The translations under genes and the position numbers were made by a program. A stretch of DNA of 64,000 nt from Euwallacea fornicatus (Eukaryota; Arthropoda; Insecta; Coleoptera; Curculionidae), in the NCBI RefSeq assembly GCF_040115645.1, contig NC_089542.1, positions 6,696,001-6,760,000 on the forward strand. The letters are read 5' to 3'. Below are positions 34,499 through 47,500 of the stretch, one piece after another. Below the pieces are notes generated by a model that did no database searches, was not told the DNA's origin, and saw only the letters and a list, made by a program, of their open reading frames with translations. Every line of letters begins with the position of its first letter. Positions within the stretch are counted from its first letter, which is position 1.

Positions 34499-35452
34499 TT
34501 ATTTCCCAACATAGCCTTCTCTGAGTTTGACACACTTTTCACCACAATATTCTATAGCTTCTATATCTATTCTATATAAATATATGTTTATAGTGAAAAG
34601 CCCCGAATGTTCCAAAATTAGTATCAATATCGGACTCTCCACCTTTTCATTTTTGACAAATCTCTTTAGACTGGTCCATTTCGTTAAGTTTGGAAATAAT
34701 AAATAACCAGAGAGGGCTAAATCTGGTGAATAGTGTGGGTAGGGACAGAGTTCGAAACCAAGTTGATTGATTTTTGTTATCGCGTTGACGGAAGTGTGGA
34801 CTGCGTTGTCTTGATGAAACAAGACTTTCTTTTTCGTCAAATGCGGTCGCTTTTTCCCAATTTCTTCGCTCCAACGCTGCAATAAAGTTGTATAATATCC
34901 TAAATTTATTGTTTTTCCTTTAAGGGTCATCAATAAAAAACATCCCACGTTCATCCCAAAAAACTGACGCCAACACCTTTCCTGCCGATGGAACGGTTTT
35001 CGTCTCCTTTGGAGCCGATTCTCCCCTATGAGTCCATTGTTTTAATTGCTCTTCCGTCTCAGGCTTGAAATGATGGACCATTTGTTTCATCCATGATTAT
35101 GAATCGACGCAAAAAGTCAGCGTTGTTGCTACGAAACTTTACCAAACAATCTCTTGGAACGTCCTCATTACGCAGTTTTTGTTCAATTGTGAGTAATTAC
35201 ACTACCCACCTTGCACAGAGCTTTCTCGTGTCCATTTGTTCGGTCAAAATGTCATGTACAGTACTTTTTAATATTCCTATTTTCAAGTACAGTTTTGTGG
35301 ATTTCAATCAAAATGTCCAGAGTGGTCAAATCGGGATTGTCATTGGGCCGACCACTGTGCCGTTCGTCTTGGCCGCTCGTATGGCCGCCTTTAAACTTTG
35401 CCCCCCAATATTTTTGCAGTTGTTAACGAAGGATCAGATTCTCCCAGAGTAG
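34499..35452 (-). pseudogene. Mariner transposase (DD34D family), copy C
   Basis: The 5' part (35093-35452) reads on the minus strand STVHDILTEQMDTRKLCARWV and later FLRRFIIMDET, with the first catalytic Asp. The 3' part (34499-34954) has KKRPHLTKKKVLFHQDNAVHTS with the second Asp, then ELCPYPHYSPDL. It diverges from the family where the third Asp belongs (SGYLLF in place of SDFFLF), so that residue is Gly. One residue is missing in the QDNA-HTS block, and a frame break and stops lie between the parts. It differs from copies A and B. Confidence 0.85.
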
Positions 35453-38134
35453 AATCTAACTTGCTTTTGATGCTGGATGGGTCCTTGCAATATGGGAAAA
35501 TTAAGAAAAAATCGCCACCTACATGCCAGGTCGGGTGCTTTTGGGATTATCGTCGCAGATAGTCGATAAAATCGAGAATGTATAAGCCATAATTCATGAT
35601 TCTGGCTAAGCCAATTCGATATACAACTGACCCCCTGCTTTTTTAATAAACTTTCCGAAATGATTACTGTTCATGGCGTGCCAGTGATAAAACTCCAAAA
35701 GTAACTCTCTCCAGACTCCAGGCAGCCAAATCAATACCGACTTATCTTCCCTGAAACATCATACTTGACTCAAACTTTAACTCGTTACGAGTACTTACTT
35801 GGAACCAAACTAAACTCCACGGTGACAAATCCGTCCTGAACTTTTTTATGGATTCCTCGAAGTTTGCCCGGAAAGAGTACACGCCAACCCGATAACGATA
35901 TTTCACAGGGCCGTCAGTTTACGCCAGCTTATATGAGATATACGCAGCTTACAAGTTATCTTTAAGGTTTACGATATTGGATCATATTTCCTGCTGATGT
36001 ATTCTGAGTGTAGATTTTTTCACGAGCGCATCTAGGGGCAGAGGGTGACGAAAGGGCCATGTAAAATTAATGCGTTACGGAAAAAAAGTCAATTTCGGAC
36101 CTTCTAAGTAGTAAATGATATGAAAAGTCCCTTAATGTCTCAATGTCCATCCCTCATCCCTAAACAGTCTACTTGGAAATGGGGTGCTTTTCAGAACAAT
36201 GGAATCCGTCTCATCCATCGCGGAGGGTTGGGAACAACTTGTTCGGGGGATTTGCTTTCCTTAAGATGACATTTTGATATGACTCAAGTTTTCTTTATCC
36301 CCGGAACTTTCCTATTGATTTCACTTTTAATGTCGAAGGGGGAGCCAAATGACGCGAGTGTATTTAAATGCTTCCAGTGTTTGGCTTTTCAGCCACTTTC
36401 CCAGTTCGCAACCAGAGCCGATTTATGGGAAAATTACTTCGCCTCGATTTAGACAACGAAAAAAGACCGAGTTTTCACCTATTTCGCCCCGATACTATTT
36501 GTCACTGCAGGCGAAGGTTGATATATTTATGTGCCTCGAAAACGTCTCCACCCAGCTCCTTCGCTAATCGCTTCGTTTATTCTCTGCCGCCTTTTTCGGA
36601 AAATGCACGCTTGGCGGCTCATTTTTCCACCCCACGGAGCGCGTTGACAATTATAAAACTATCGCGTCGAGCTTTGGGAACAATTCTATTTTTCACATCC
36701 GGCCTTATAAATATCCCTGGAAGGCTCTATTTGTAACTGTCTGCCGCAGTTTTTGCCTCTGAAACAATACCATCGAGCAGACTTATAAATGTTGGTTACC
36801 CAATCGACCGCTCAAAGGGCACCAGATAAAGGAAGTGGCAAAGAGCCAAGTTTACAAGAGAAATTACATTTTGGCACGAGATAAGGTTTTTTTCAGTTTG
36901 CGGTTTGCAGGAAATTTGTTGATTTTATTGGCAACCTGATTCAGTTACACTAAGACCGTTCTCTTTAGATATACCATTACCAACGGTCAAGTTTTGCCAA
37001 CCAAACTATTTATTATTATTCATACCGTATATCATTTTCCGCGAAGAGAACCGCTCTGTGAACCTTTCATGCGGACATTTTCTTTTTTGGGATCCACAGA
37101 GACGAAGTAGCCGCTACGTTTTAAATTTATTTTCAAAGTCTACAGAACGTCCCAAACTCACGTAATTGATCAAAGTTGCATTTTTTTCTAACGGAACCCT
37201 CTGTATATTGTATCGTTTTTGGATTCAACCATTAAAAGAAAATTAAGTTTGATTAAGTTGAACGCTATCTAACTCTAGCGGTTTTTGAAATAATTCAGTT
37301 TTTGTCGAAATGCACGCTAATTTTCAACCTCCGAACTCCCATCAAATATTTAGGGTTTTAAAACAAAATTTTAATATTGGTGGTAGTTTTTTTAGTCTAC
37401 AAAATTTCAAAAATTTCACTCAAAAAAAAGCGAGAAAAACGCAAATTATGAAAAAAAATGTGAAACTTTGCCACCCTGTATATCGAAATGGTTGTTTTTT
37501 GACCATGGATCTGTTACCAATTATTTATTATTTCGCAAAATACTAATATCCCCTGAAATATCTCCATGACGAAATATTAGACCGTATATTCAGAGTGATC
37601 ATTTCTGGAGCTCAACCATGAAAGGTGCGGATTCAGTGAGATTTGGGCAAATTTACGCAATTTTAAGTTCGAGAGTGTCCCTTTTTAAAACTCGAAAAAT
37701 TCCGAAAACTTTCGAAAATAGTCGAAAAAATCTGAAATTTTGGGACATTTTTTTTCAGATTCTTTGGCGATCGCTGCAAATTTTCCACAACGTGGGAACG
37801 TCATGTACGTTTCGATTTTCGGCAACCACCATCAACTTCACATTTTAAAGGCCGTCAGTAACTTGAATTTTCACATTTTTCATTTAAAAATTTCTTTTTC
37901 AGTAAGACGCGGTATCATATGTTAGGGGTACAGCAGTTTGGTGCTAATATCAAAAATCCTGTATTTGGTAATAAATGCGTTGGAAATAATATCCATGGTT
38001 TTATTTCATAAAGACATTTTTCATAGTTCAAATAAATTTTGTCCAACATTTTTGCCCTAAATTGTGACGTAAATGTTTTCAATGGCCCATCTTACGCATT
38101 AGATTAGTAACAATATTTCCCTTAACCGGCTGAA
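35453..38134. other. Stretch without recognised gene
   Basis: Moderate GC to about 36900, then AT-rich. Transposon-like ends with ctgtata occur near 37200 (accctctgtatattg) and 37470 (ccaccctgtatatcg) without identifiable partners. No coding motif in the frames at 36349-36736 or 37310-37546. Confidence 0.35.
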
Positions 38135-38410
38135 TAACTGTTAGATTCGGCAAGATGGTGCTCGGCCACGTAACACTGGGAGAGTGACTGGTTATTTGTC
38201 TGAAATATTTCCTGGTAGTCATTTTAAACAATAGAGACATATGTTGGCCAGCACGTTTACCAGATCGTTCTCCATTAGCTTATTTATGGGAAATTACGAA
38301 ACACCTCATTTATAAATCTATACCCATTGGCATTAATGCAGGATTTAAGAAGACGCATAGAGCTGTGCTTGGAAGCGAAGGACAATACTTCTGAGCGCCT
38401 TTTGTAATTT
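38135..38410 (+). pseudogene. DD41D-type transposase remnant
   Basis: Read in shifting plus-strand frames, this gives a degraded QDGA block (cggcaagatggtgct), then a tract like RVTGYLSEIFPGSHF. Next comes WPARLPDRSPLAYLWE, corresponding to WPARSPDLTPLDYFLWG, followed by KHLIYKSIPIG. The last catalytic Asp of that block is Ala here. Only the second half of the catalytic domain survives. Confidence 0.65.
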
Positions 38411-41400
38411 TCATTATTTACCAGTTTGTTATTTTGTGATTTTCAAGGTATCTCTTGCAACAATAAGATTTTTCATATTTCCACCAAACTGCAAGAATGA
38501 GACGTAGCATGTGGCGCATCACCATAATCAGAAAAAGCTGAATTCAAAAATGTGAACATCAAAGATGGCGGCCCTAGAAAATTAAAGTCGAGGATGGTCA
38601 TCGACGGGGAAAAGTGGCAACGCTAAAATGTCTTGAACGTGGCAAAAGTGAAATAATAAATAAAAACTTCTTTCCAAAATTTCAGTTTCTTTCGAATATT
38701 TCCGAAAATGACCCAAATTTGTGAAATTTTGAAATGGCATATTTTTGAGCCCTAAATTGCGCTACTTTGCCACAATTGAACTGACCTCGTGCGTTTTATG
38801 GTTACTGAGATCCTTATGGTTGAGATCCCGAAGTGGGCTCTCTGTATATATATTCAAAGTAAGAAATGTCCTTATTAATTTGGGCTCTATAAACTTGAGC
38901 GATGGTATTTTGGGAATCGAGTAATGTCCTCATTAATGGAGCAGTAATATATCTTTTATGTAATTAAGCGGTTTAAGATGCAAGATTACTTTGACGTATC
39001 GAATCTTCGCGATTTTAAGAGTGCCTCTAAAATAAAGGTGCTTCAACCAACATTTTCAATGTCCCAGGACCTTAAATGAGGTGTCCAAGGCAAATAAAAT
39101 AAAATTTGAAAATGGTTACTTCATTCATTTGGAAAAACGTTCACGAAATTGCGCATCGAAAATTTTTTTAATAAAAAATGCGTTGCATCAGCTCTAAGAA
39201 CTAATGTACGCTCTTAACACACATGAAGAACACATCATTGATTTTTGCAAAACCAAAAAACTGCAAAAATTAGTCACATACCAAACCAGGTTGGAAAATA
39301 CTCAAGGAACGTCAGTTTCTGTTTTATTCGGTTAGGAAATAAAACCTCCCCCCCAAGTAAGAATTCTTGAAGAGGTGTAATTGCACGCTATTCTCAGTTA
39401 AAACTAACCGATAACAACACTAACCCTTTACTAAGAGTTAAAAGCTCCCTTATTAATGTGTCGAATATGTAAAATATGTGAAATACCTTGAAATTCCTAA
39501 ATCGTTAAGGAATGACCGTTTTTATGAGAAGAATCATGGCATCATTCCGCAAGGTTTGAGGTAAGTGGTCGGTGTTCGATGATTATACCTGATTAAATCT
39601 CTAGTTTTTTTTATAAAATTTCACTATCTTTGTCGGTGATTACTCTACGTGGTATTTATTAGCGTGTAATTTTTTTTTTATATTTCCGAGGTTGACCCTA
39701 TTCAAGCATAGGTAGGTACTCAAGTGTTATTCATGCTTACTGAGCAAGAGGTCACAGAACGTTTTTACTGAGAAAATTATTTGCGTTTTCTTTGATTTTA
39801 CACTTGTTTGATAATAGCCTTCTTTGGTGACGATGTAAGCATCGTTCTTTTTAGTTATGCAATCATTATCAAAGGCATGCTGACATATTTGATCTATGAA
39901 GTTCTCTAATTTGAACATAAGCTTAGTGTTTTAAAGGTCTAGTTGTTTCATCAGTATACAAGGTGTCTTTGAACACAGTGTCATAAATTCAAGCACGTAC
40001 TCTAGTTTCCAAAATATGGCGAAAACTTCATATAAATATATATATCGATATACGGGGTGTGAAAAGTTGCTTCTTGAGGATGATTTACTTTGCACTTTGT
40101 AAGAACTATTGCCTTGCATTACCCGCTCTTGGAAAAATGCGGCAATTTCTCTACAGAGATTCGGAAAGAGTGGAAAAAAATTATAATAAAGTACAAAATT
40201 TTATTAATTTATTCCGAACGTAAAAATATGTGGTCCGATTAAGGGCAATATATTTCACAGACACTTTGTACAATTTCTCACAATGGGAAGAAATTTCATA
40301 TGCGAAATTCCTTGCACGGTTATTTGTGGTTTTGTCTTTTAAGCTTTGAAAGTACTATGTTTTCTATCCTAAAATTGTTCTTATATCGAATATATTTCCT
40401 AATAGTGTGATTGCAACTGCACCGTTTCAACAACTTCCATTGGTGGGTGAGCTGTTATTCCCAAACAAAATGAAAGATAAAATTAACAAAACACCTTAAA
40501 CATGTAAGACAGAAATTCTTTCACAGCTCTGAAATTTAAATATACATGAAAGTATATTTCGAGGATTTGAGAAATTCAATTCTGCTACTCATATTCAATA
40601 TGGAAGCCATATTATTTAAATCCTACACGTTTTTTTATTAAAAAAAAATTGAAGAGGGAACGTTTTAGTACATGTGCCACTGTTAAAACGTTTAGGGTCG
40701 ATGTCTCGGGAATCCGTGAGGCAATCTTCAAGTCTCATGTTCATACCGACAATTGAAAATATTGGCTTTTGAATCGTTGCCATATGTAACCACGAACCAA
40801 AAGAAGCATAAAATTTACGACTCAAAACAAAATTGGCTTTGGACGGGTACTCATTCCTCGCAGAACCATAAAGAACCAGCCCGGTAATTTAAAAACCTCC
40901 TTTACAGCATAATATAGTGGCTGCTATTGATTCGCAAAACAGTTTATTGTCGGACTGAACAATGCCGGAATGATATATCCGAGGCCCCGTAGCGCGTGCA
41001 CATTTTCGAAATTAAAATCCGAAAGATGGATTTCACTCCAAAGAGTTCCTGAACTGTTCAGCCCCTTTTGAGCGAATCATACGCTCTGGCTTTTTATTCC
41101 GTTCACAGTAAGCCGATTGATTCCCTGAAAAGGGCCTCGAAAATATATTCCTCCATTCCCGGAATCGAGTTAACTTACTAGAGAATGGCTAATCTTCGTC
41201 TTTCATTTCGGCCAAAACTAATATCTAGAAAATTATGTCTGGGATTGGCTTTCTAGGATATACGTAAGACTTAGATAAGCCCGTGCAATTTATTGGATGT
41301 ATGAGAAGAGAAAGTAGTGCATCAGATACGCCGCTTTTTCAATTTCTCCCCTGTATTTAAAGGAAGCTTCTCCAAAGCGCTACAATTACATAGTTGATTC

Positions 41401-42825
41401 TGAACCTACCCCTCATAATTCAGAATCCAAAACCGGAATATTTCACGCTCCGAAAGATTTTTCATTCTTTGTTTTATTTGTTTTCACCAAATTTCCAAAT
41501 TTCTTAAGGCGCCTGTGGACATGCAAGAGAGCCTCATTACGTAACATCGCCCCGCAACAAATATGGGCGCCACTGCCTAATGACGTGCCGTAACAGGTAT
41601 AGTGTCGTCGATATTTCTTGCGAAGTTCTTCCTTTTGATGATAGTGTAGAGAAGTCCAATAAATAAGAACTTTCAGATTTTCATTAACTTGAGCTACTTA
41701 GAGGACAGGAAAATTGTCAGGTTTTCAATAGGAGCTCTGAGAATCTAAGAATTATTTCTCAAAACTAAACCGCCGAATTGAAAGGCTTTTACCATTTCAA
41801 TTAACTATGTTTAAGACATTTCGAAGTTCGTGAGACGGTTTCAGCATTAAATTAAGTTTTCAGTGCCGTACTAAGAAGTCGAGATTTGTTTAAAATACTA
41901 AAGACTTGCAATAAAGCAAAAATACAACTTTTTAAACTACTAGCCCTTTTTAAATCGGTTCTGCTCCTGGCCTTCGCGTAAGTATACAAATCTATTATAG
42001 AATTCTCTTACAGAAAAATTTATTGGATGACACACAAATATCGACAAAAAAGTGTCCGCGCTTCGCAACTAGGAATTCTATAAAGCAACGGAGTCCCTCT
42101 CCCAGTTCTTGCAAGTTAAGCAAAAAGAGTTTGGGATATTTCAAAGCATTTGATAAGGTTTTAACTTGAAATTAAATTCGTCAGTGTCGTACCAAGAGGT
42201 TAAAAAACATTAAAACTTGAAACCAAAAAAAAAAAAAAAAACTATGACAGCTATTTTGATTTATCGACCATTCGTAAGCCCTCTGAGTTTAGAAAAGAGT
42301 TGAGGAAATCCCCGATATTAATGGTGGGAAGTCCAGAAATAAAGGCGAAAAGCATATTTTTAGGTCAGACATGAGGGAAGACCTAAACGCATGCAGTGAA
42401 AAGCAAAGAAATAGAGAAACAAAATAGAGCAGGAATGCCAACAACACTGATTAATACGCGTTTAAATGCTAATCACATGAAGAAAAAGAAGAAAATTACA
42501 TGTAGGGCGGCACAGAAAACAGTTGCTATATGTTGTTGCTAATGATTTTTTGAAACAATAGGACCAATATTTTTGTAGTAGAAAAAAGGCTGTGCCCTTA
42601 AAGAATGCTTTTGGGGCAATGTCAGTCCTTACCCGATAATGCAGCACTATTGGCAACTTTTTAACAGTAAATCGAATTTGGTGATGGCAAAAGGAAATAC
42701 AGGGACATATTTTGTTAATTTGAAAGATTTCGTACAGATAAGGTAACAGTTTGCGGTCGAAATGCTGAAAATGCAAATACTGCAGGTGGAAAGATAATTA
42801 TAAGATATAAAATTATTATAATATC
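38411..42825. other. Stretch without recognised gene
   Basis: Transposon-like ends are visible at about 39956 (tacaaggtgtctttgaacac) and 40053 (atacggggtgtgaaaag), but no complete element. Weak inverted similarity links about 37580-37740 with 38690-38860. An A-run of 18 lies at 42223-42240. Frames such as 42462-42776 (minus) are Phe-, Cys- and Leu-rich and unrecognised. Confidence 0.35.
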
Positions 42826-43068
42826 CTAAAAAATTATTTGAATTACATGTTTTTTGTATTTTACCAATAAATTTCTTTTATAATTTCTTGTCGCTGAAGC
42901 TAATATGTCATTCACAACATTAATTTCGTCTTGCCGAGGAGTAATAGTTCCATAAACAGTTCCTGTGAGGGTGTCGTAGAACGTTACTACTTTATTATTC
43001 TCTATCCGTGATCAATTATACAAGATCTTCAGTTCATCACGAACCATTCGAAATATCTCTTGATTCGA
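42826..43068 (-). pseudogene. Unidentified coding-like stretch with one stop
   Basis: One minus-strand frame stays open apart from a TGA at 43012-43014. It contains QEIFRMVRDELKILYN before the stop, and FYDTLTGTVYGTITPRQDE and INVVNDILA after it. The composition (charged residues, varied codons, no low-complexity bias) looks more like a real protein remnant than chance. I do not recognise the family. It could be part of a transposon, an endogenised viral gene or a retro-copied host gene. No splice sites or inverted repeats tie it to its neighbours. Confidence 0.35.
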
Positions 43069-43580
43069 GAAAAAAAATTTAAATAATAAAAACCGTGTAT
43101 ATTCATACCTAAGGGGAGGTTTAATTTGACATTAGAGAGAATTGTATCAGTCACCCTCAGCTACCCTTACTTTGACATGTCAAATGGCACCCCCCATTGA
43201 GTGGCATATCATTGCAAGTGGAATTCAATTTGCTCTGTAACTGTATTTGTGTTTTTGTTTATTTTTTCATTTTGCCGTTTTTTTCATTTTTCCGTTTTCG
43301 TTCGGTTTACCGAGAAACCGAAATCTGTTAACGGAGCCGTGAGTTGAAAGAAAAAATTAGTACTAATGCAAATAGTTTATTGAGATAAAATAATTCATTC
43401 TTTTAAGTACTTAAAATGTGAGTCACTATTAACGATAATAACAAAGTCAATAAAGCATAGTAAAGTAATCCTCGTACAAGAATGTAGTAAGACAGATTAG
43501 TTGTATAACTAGTAATGTCTTATAAAAGTGCTATACATTACACGATCACGGTCATTTTTATGTTTTTCGCATCAGAATCA

Positions 43581-44502
43581 TACCAAGTGACCCAACTAAA
43601 ACTTTGCGCCTCGATCTTCAGTATTTAAAATGAAAATGTGTGAAAGCGCTCGGACCCGTCGATTTTTGATTGAAGAGGGACAATTTTTTATTAGTTTGTT
43701 CGAACCCTTCAACTTCTACCCCTGAACAAGGGTGACAGTCACCCCCCAAAACATTTAATAGAAAGGGGTGTCGAGTGGTACCTCATTTTGAAGGTAGTTG
43801 TACCCTGATTATAGCCTCCAAGTTCAAAGTCACTGTCATTATCCCCCTTCATATAAAAACCTGTCAAATTTAAGAGCTCCACACTTCAAAAAGAAGGTAG
43901 GGTGGCTTTTACAAGTGAAATTTTACAGCGAATATGTTACATAACATAAGGCAACGCTTTGAAAAAAGTTTATTTTATTGCGTGGAGATATACGGTGGTC
44001 ATTTTCAGCGTTTAATACATTTTTTAGAAAAGTAATGTGAGCACTTTGTACAGTTTACCCGCCTTTTTCGGGACAAAATACAAATAAATAAACGCATCTT
44101 TTTAAATTTTGGGGGTAGAAGTGACTCCCGTCGAAACGCTTCAGCAATATTTCACATTTCAAGGTGTTCTTATCTTCACTTTGAAGTCTGTAGCTTTCAT
44201 CGTGGTTGCTCACATACTTTGACAAGCTGTCACATCAACGGGGATAATCGCAGTGATTTCGAATTTGGAGGTTACAGTTGGAGTACAACTACCTTTGAAA
44301 TGAGGTACCACTCGACATCTTTTTTAATCAAAAATTTTGCGGACTATTGTTACCCTTGTTCAGGGGTTGAAGTTGAAAAGTTGAAAATACAATAAAAAAT
44401 TATTCCCTTCGATTGAAAGATCCACAGGTCCGAGCGTTTTTACACATTTTCGTTTGAAATGATGGAGACCGAGGTACAAAGTTTGCGTCGAGCCACTCTG
44501 TA
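43581..44502. mobile_element. Long-inverted-repeat element with a transposase tail, copy 5
   Basis: Left arm 43581-43915 and right arm about 44130-44502 match in inverted orientation, including cccctgaacaagggt, gtcgaSYggtacctcatt and gtagttgta. Ends are taccaagtgaccca and, inward, tacagagtggctcg, each with TA. The loop (43916-44129) encodes a short transposase tail on the plus strand. Confidence 0.85.
43930..44037 (+). pseudogene. Transposase C-terminal tail inside the inverted-repeat element
   Basis: A 35-codon plus-strand frame reads MLHNIRQRFEKSLFYCVE, then GGHFQRLIHFLEK and a stop. This matches the helix, Cys and GGHFxxLI tail of DD41D-type transposases. No catalytic residues are present. 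The orientation relative to the arms is like that in the 20888-21774 element. Confidence 0.65.
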
Positions 44503-47500
44503 TAAGCATTTTATGAGAACAGTTTTAACACTAAATCGAATTTTTTTCCAGCTAAGAGGATTAAATTATTAGACCACTTCTGTAATCAAACGCTAGTTGA
44601 ATCTCGGGAAAGAAATAGCAATAAAATATAAAATCCCGGAGGGGATTTATACGGCAACAATACAAGGAATTAAACTTGAAAATCGACGCTCAGTCGTTTT
44701 TTTTTGTAATTATTTATGTGAGACACTCAGTTCCCTTAGATACACAAACGACCCACTGAATCTTTAATAACAATTGCTCAATCAGCAGTGCTCTCTTCAT
44801 TCTAAATGGAGCCATTAGGAAGTTACACTCCATCTAATTCCACCGTCAGAGAGCAAATCGAGCTTAGAGGGCAAAAACTAGCTAGAATTGAATTAAAAGT
44901 TTTCCTGTGTCGAACTGTCCAATTGAAATCAGTTAGTTGATCGATCCTCCGCCCTCCTAGCAGAAGGAAAAATCCGTTCTAACGAGGCAGCTACGAAACG
45001 GGATTATTTAGTCGTTAAGAGCTTTGGAAAATTGTCGGATAAATGCCAGAGGATCAACTTGGACACGTACGTCTCGCCTTTGAAGAGGGTTTCCGGCAAT
45101 GTGACGCATGACGTCACTTTGGAACAGCCCCATCAAGATCACCCTGAGTTATTAATAAAATGCACATAATGTGAAAGTCGGAAAGCGTTAAATTCGAGTA
45201 CAACAAGCTTCATATTAATGAAGCAGCGCGTCCATAAAGAATTAATTGTTCGGGCTTAATAGGGGATGTCAGAGAGTATATAGAGCGACTCAAAGTGGCA
45301 ATTTTGCACCAGCCAGCAATCGTGTTGTAATAACTGTGTCGCATAACAGTTGGAAACCTGTAACGAATTTCTCGTTAAAGAGCTGCCAGGCAAAGGAACA
45401 GGCATTCAATTATTTCCAAAAATCGCCCATCGATCGAACCAGGGTGTTTTCTTTATGTGTCACAGTCCGTTTTGATACCCATTTTTCGTGTATCGTTCAT
45501 TTTGGCCACTTTCCTTATTTTGAATCGATAACTTAATACATAGGTCTTTTCTCTCCAAACACAAAAGCCTTCTCGATATTTATTGCCCGGTATTAAAAGC
45601 GCAAAGTGGGATAATAACTTTAAATTGTATATTAAATAGGGCGTAAATTCAATTTCGTCTGGGCCGGTGCTAATACTATAAATAAGAGCCTCTGTATACG
45701 GTTTGTGACGCTCTTTTGCCTCACTTAAAAGCCGAGCTAATTATTATTAACTGTTTGTAGCTGAGATGGGACGAGGAAATTGATTTTGGATTTTGTAATA
45801 GGTTTTTGGCCAGATTTTACTTTCAGCTCTGGCATCAAACAAAAAAATAATTAAAACTGGGGCTGCAATGGATTCCGCAATTTAGCGATTCGGCGCCTCC
45901 ATACTCGCGTGGTTCCTCCTAATCGGGTGACAACTTCCCTTGAGTGGGGTACCGTAACGTAATTCGACTTACATAAAATATTTGAAAATGATCCGAACTT
46001 TTATTACAATAATCATTTAAATTCTCGGGCAACTTAGCGACGCCGCTGGACTCGTATATTTCAAGCAAATAAATGTCCTGATCAATTGGAATTTTTGGAA
46101 ATTTTTCAGGTACACAATGAAGTTACCAGTGGCGCCAATAGAACTACAAAACATCTTCAAATAAGTAATTAAAAATCACGAAACCACTCAAAGTAGATAG
46201 TTGCATAGAGTGTTTCGTGAACATACCGACGAACTTTGAAAGGATGTAGAACTCATTCAAACAAATATTTAAATCGAATAAAGTTAAGTCCGAAACCGCT
46301 TCGTTTCTAAGACACAGAGACTATAATTTATTTTTTTTTATATTTATTTCAGAAACGGTTTGGTATAAGGATATGAAATAAGGGACACGCTATGACGGGA
46401 TAAATGTGCGTGTCACTTACACCAGTGGCGTCGGTGCAGCCATGTCACGTTTCTACATATATAAATGGGTCAGAACTATACTTCGAAAGGAGAAAATTAT
46501 TTTGCGATGAGCCACGTTTCACACATGTTTATTTTCATGTCCTCAACCTCTACTAACAGAAAAGTAAATTAATTTCTCCTAAGTCGAAAGAAACATCGCA
46601 CATGGAACCGTTACCGGTTTTTGGAAGGTACAGGAATGAGAAACCTTTTTTTTTTTACTTGAAAACGGCGAATCAAACAACAAAACACTAAGAGGCCTTT
46701 TTTATTTCGAATTGATGAAATATTAAAAGAATATAGCAGCTTTTAAAAAGTCAATGCAGTACCATTTTTTTTTCATTAAAAACATCCCATAGAAGAGCCT
46801 TACCGGCGCCCGTGATTTAAGTGGAAATAATTTGCCGACTTCAGAATATTCACATTTATTTTGCCACTGTTCGTAATGTCATGTTCTTCTTCTAAGCCGT
46901 TTATGTAGTATTTACATATGAAAGTATAAAAAATGTTTAACTAAAAAATTAAACCCTCCCTATTTTAGAAACAAAACGATTTTGGACCAAACTTAATTCA
47001 ATTTAAGTATTTGTTTTTATGAGCTCTACATTCCCTGGAAGTTTTACATACGTTTATCAAAACACTCTGTATAATTTCCCAATTCTCTTGGGGATGCTCT
47101 CGAATTGCGATATTTGAATCAATTTTTTTTTGTGATAAATTGAAGTTTTTGGGAATTTTTCCATTCAAAATGGACGAGTGGAGGGTTTTAAAGAGAGAAT
47201 TTGTTTATGTGTGAAATTACGAAATTTTATTCAAAGCAATTTCTTACTTGTTTAAGAAGGTCCCCTAATTTTAGGCATCTAAATCACATTAACTTAGAAA
47301 ATTCGTTGTCTCCAATGGCTTTCAGAGGGATTAAAAAAAAACCTATTTGAAATCTGCGAAAGTTCTCTCAAAACAATTAGTTAATTCCCCGACCCTCTTG
47401 AGACGTGCCCGGATTCAAAGATTTAAATCAAATTGACCTTGCGGCAAATTGAAGATGTTAGGAGTTTTTGTGAGCAAAAGCTAAATCTACAGAGGCGTGG

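Noticed and set aside
46117..46440. Two accagtggcg-containing fragments as a possible element pair
   Set aside because: The shared part is too short to define an element or an inverted repeat by eye.
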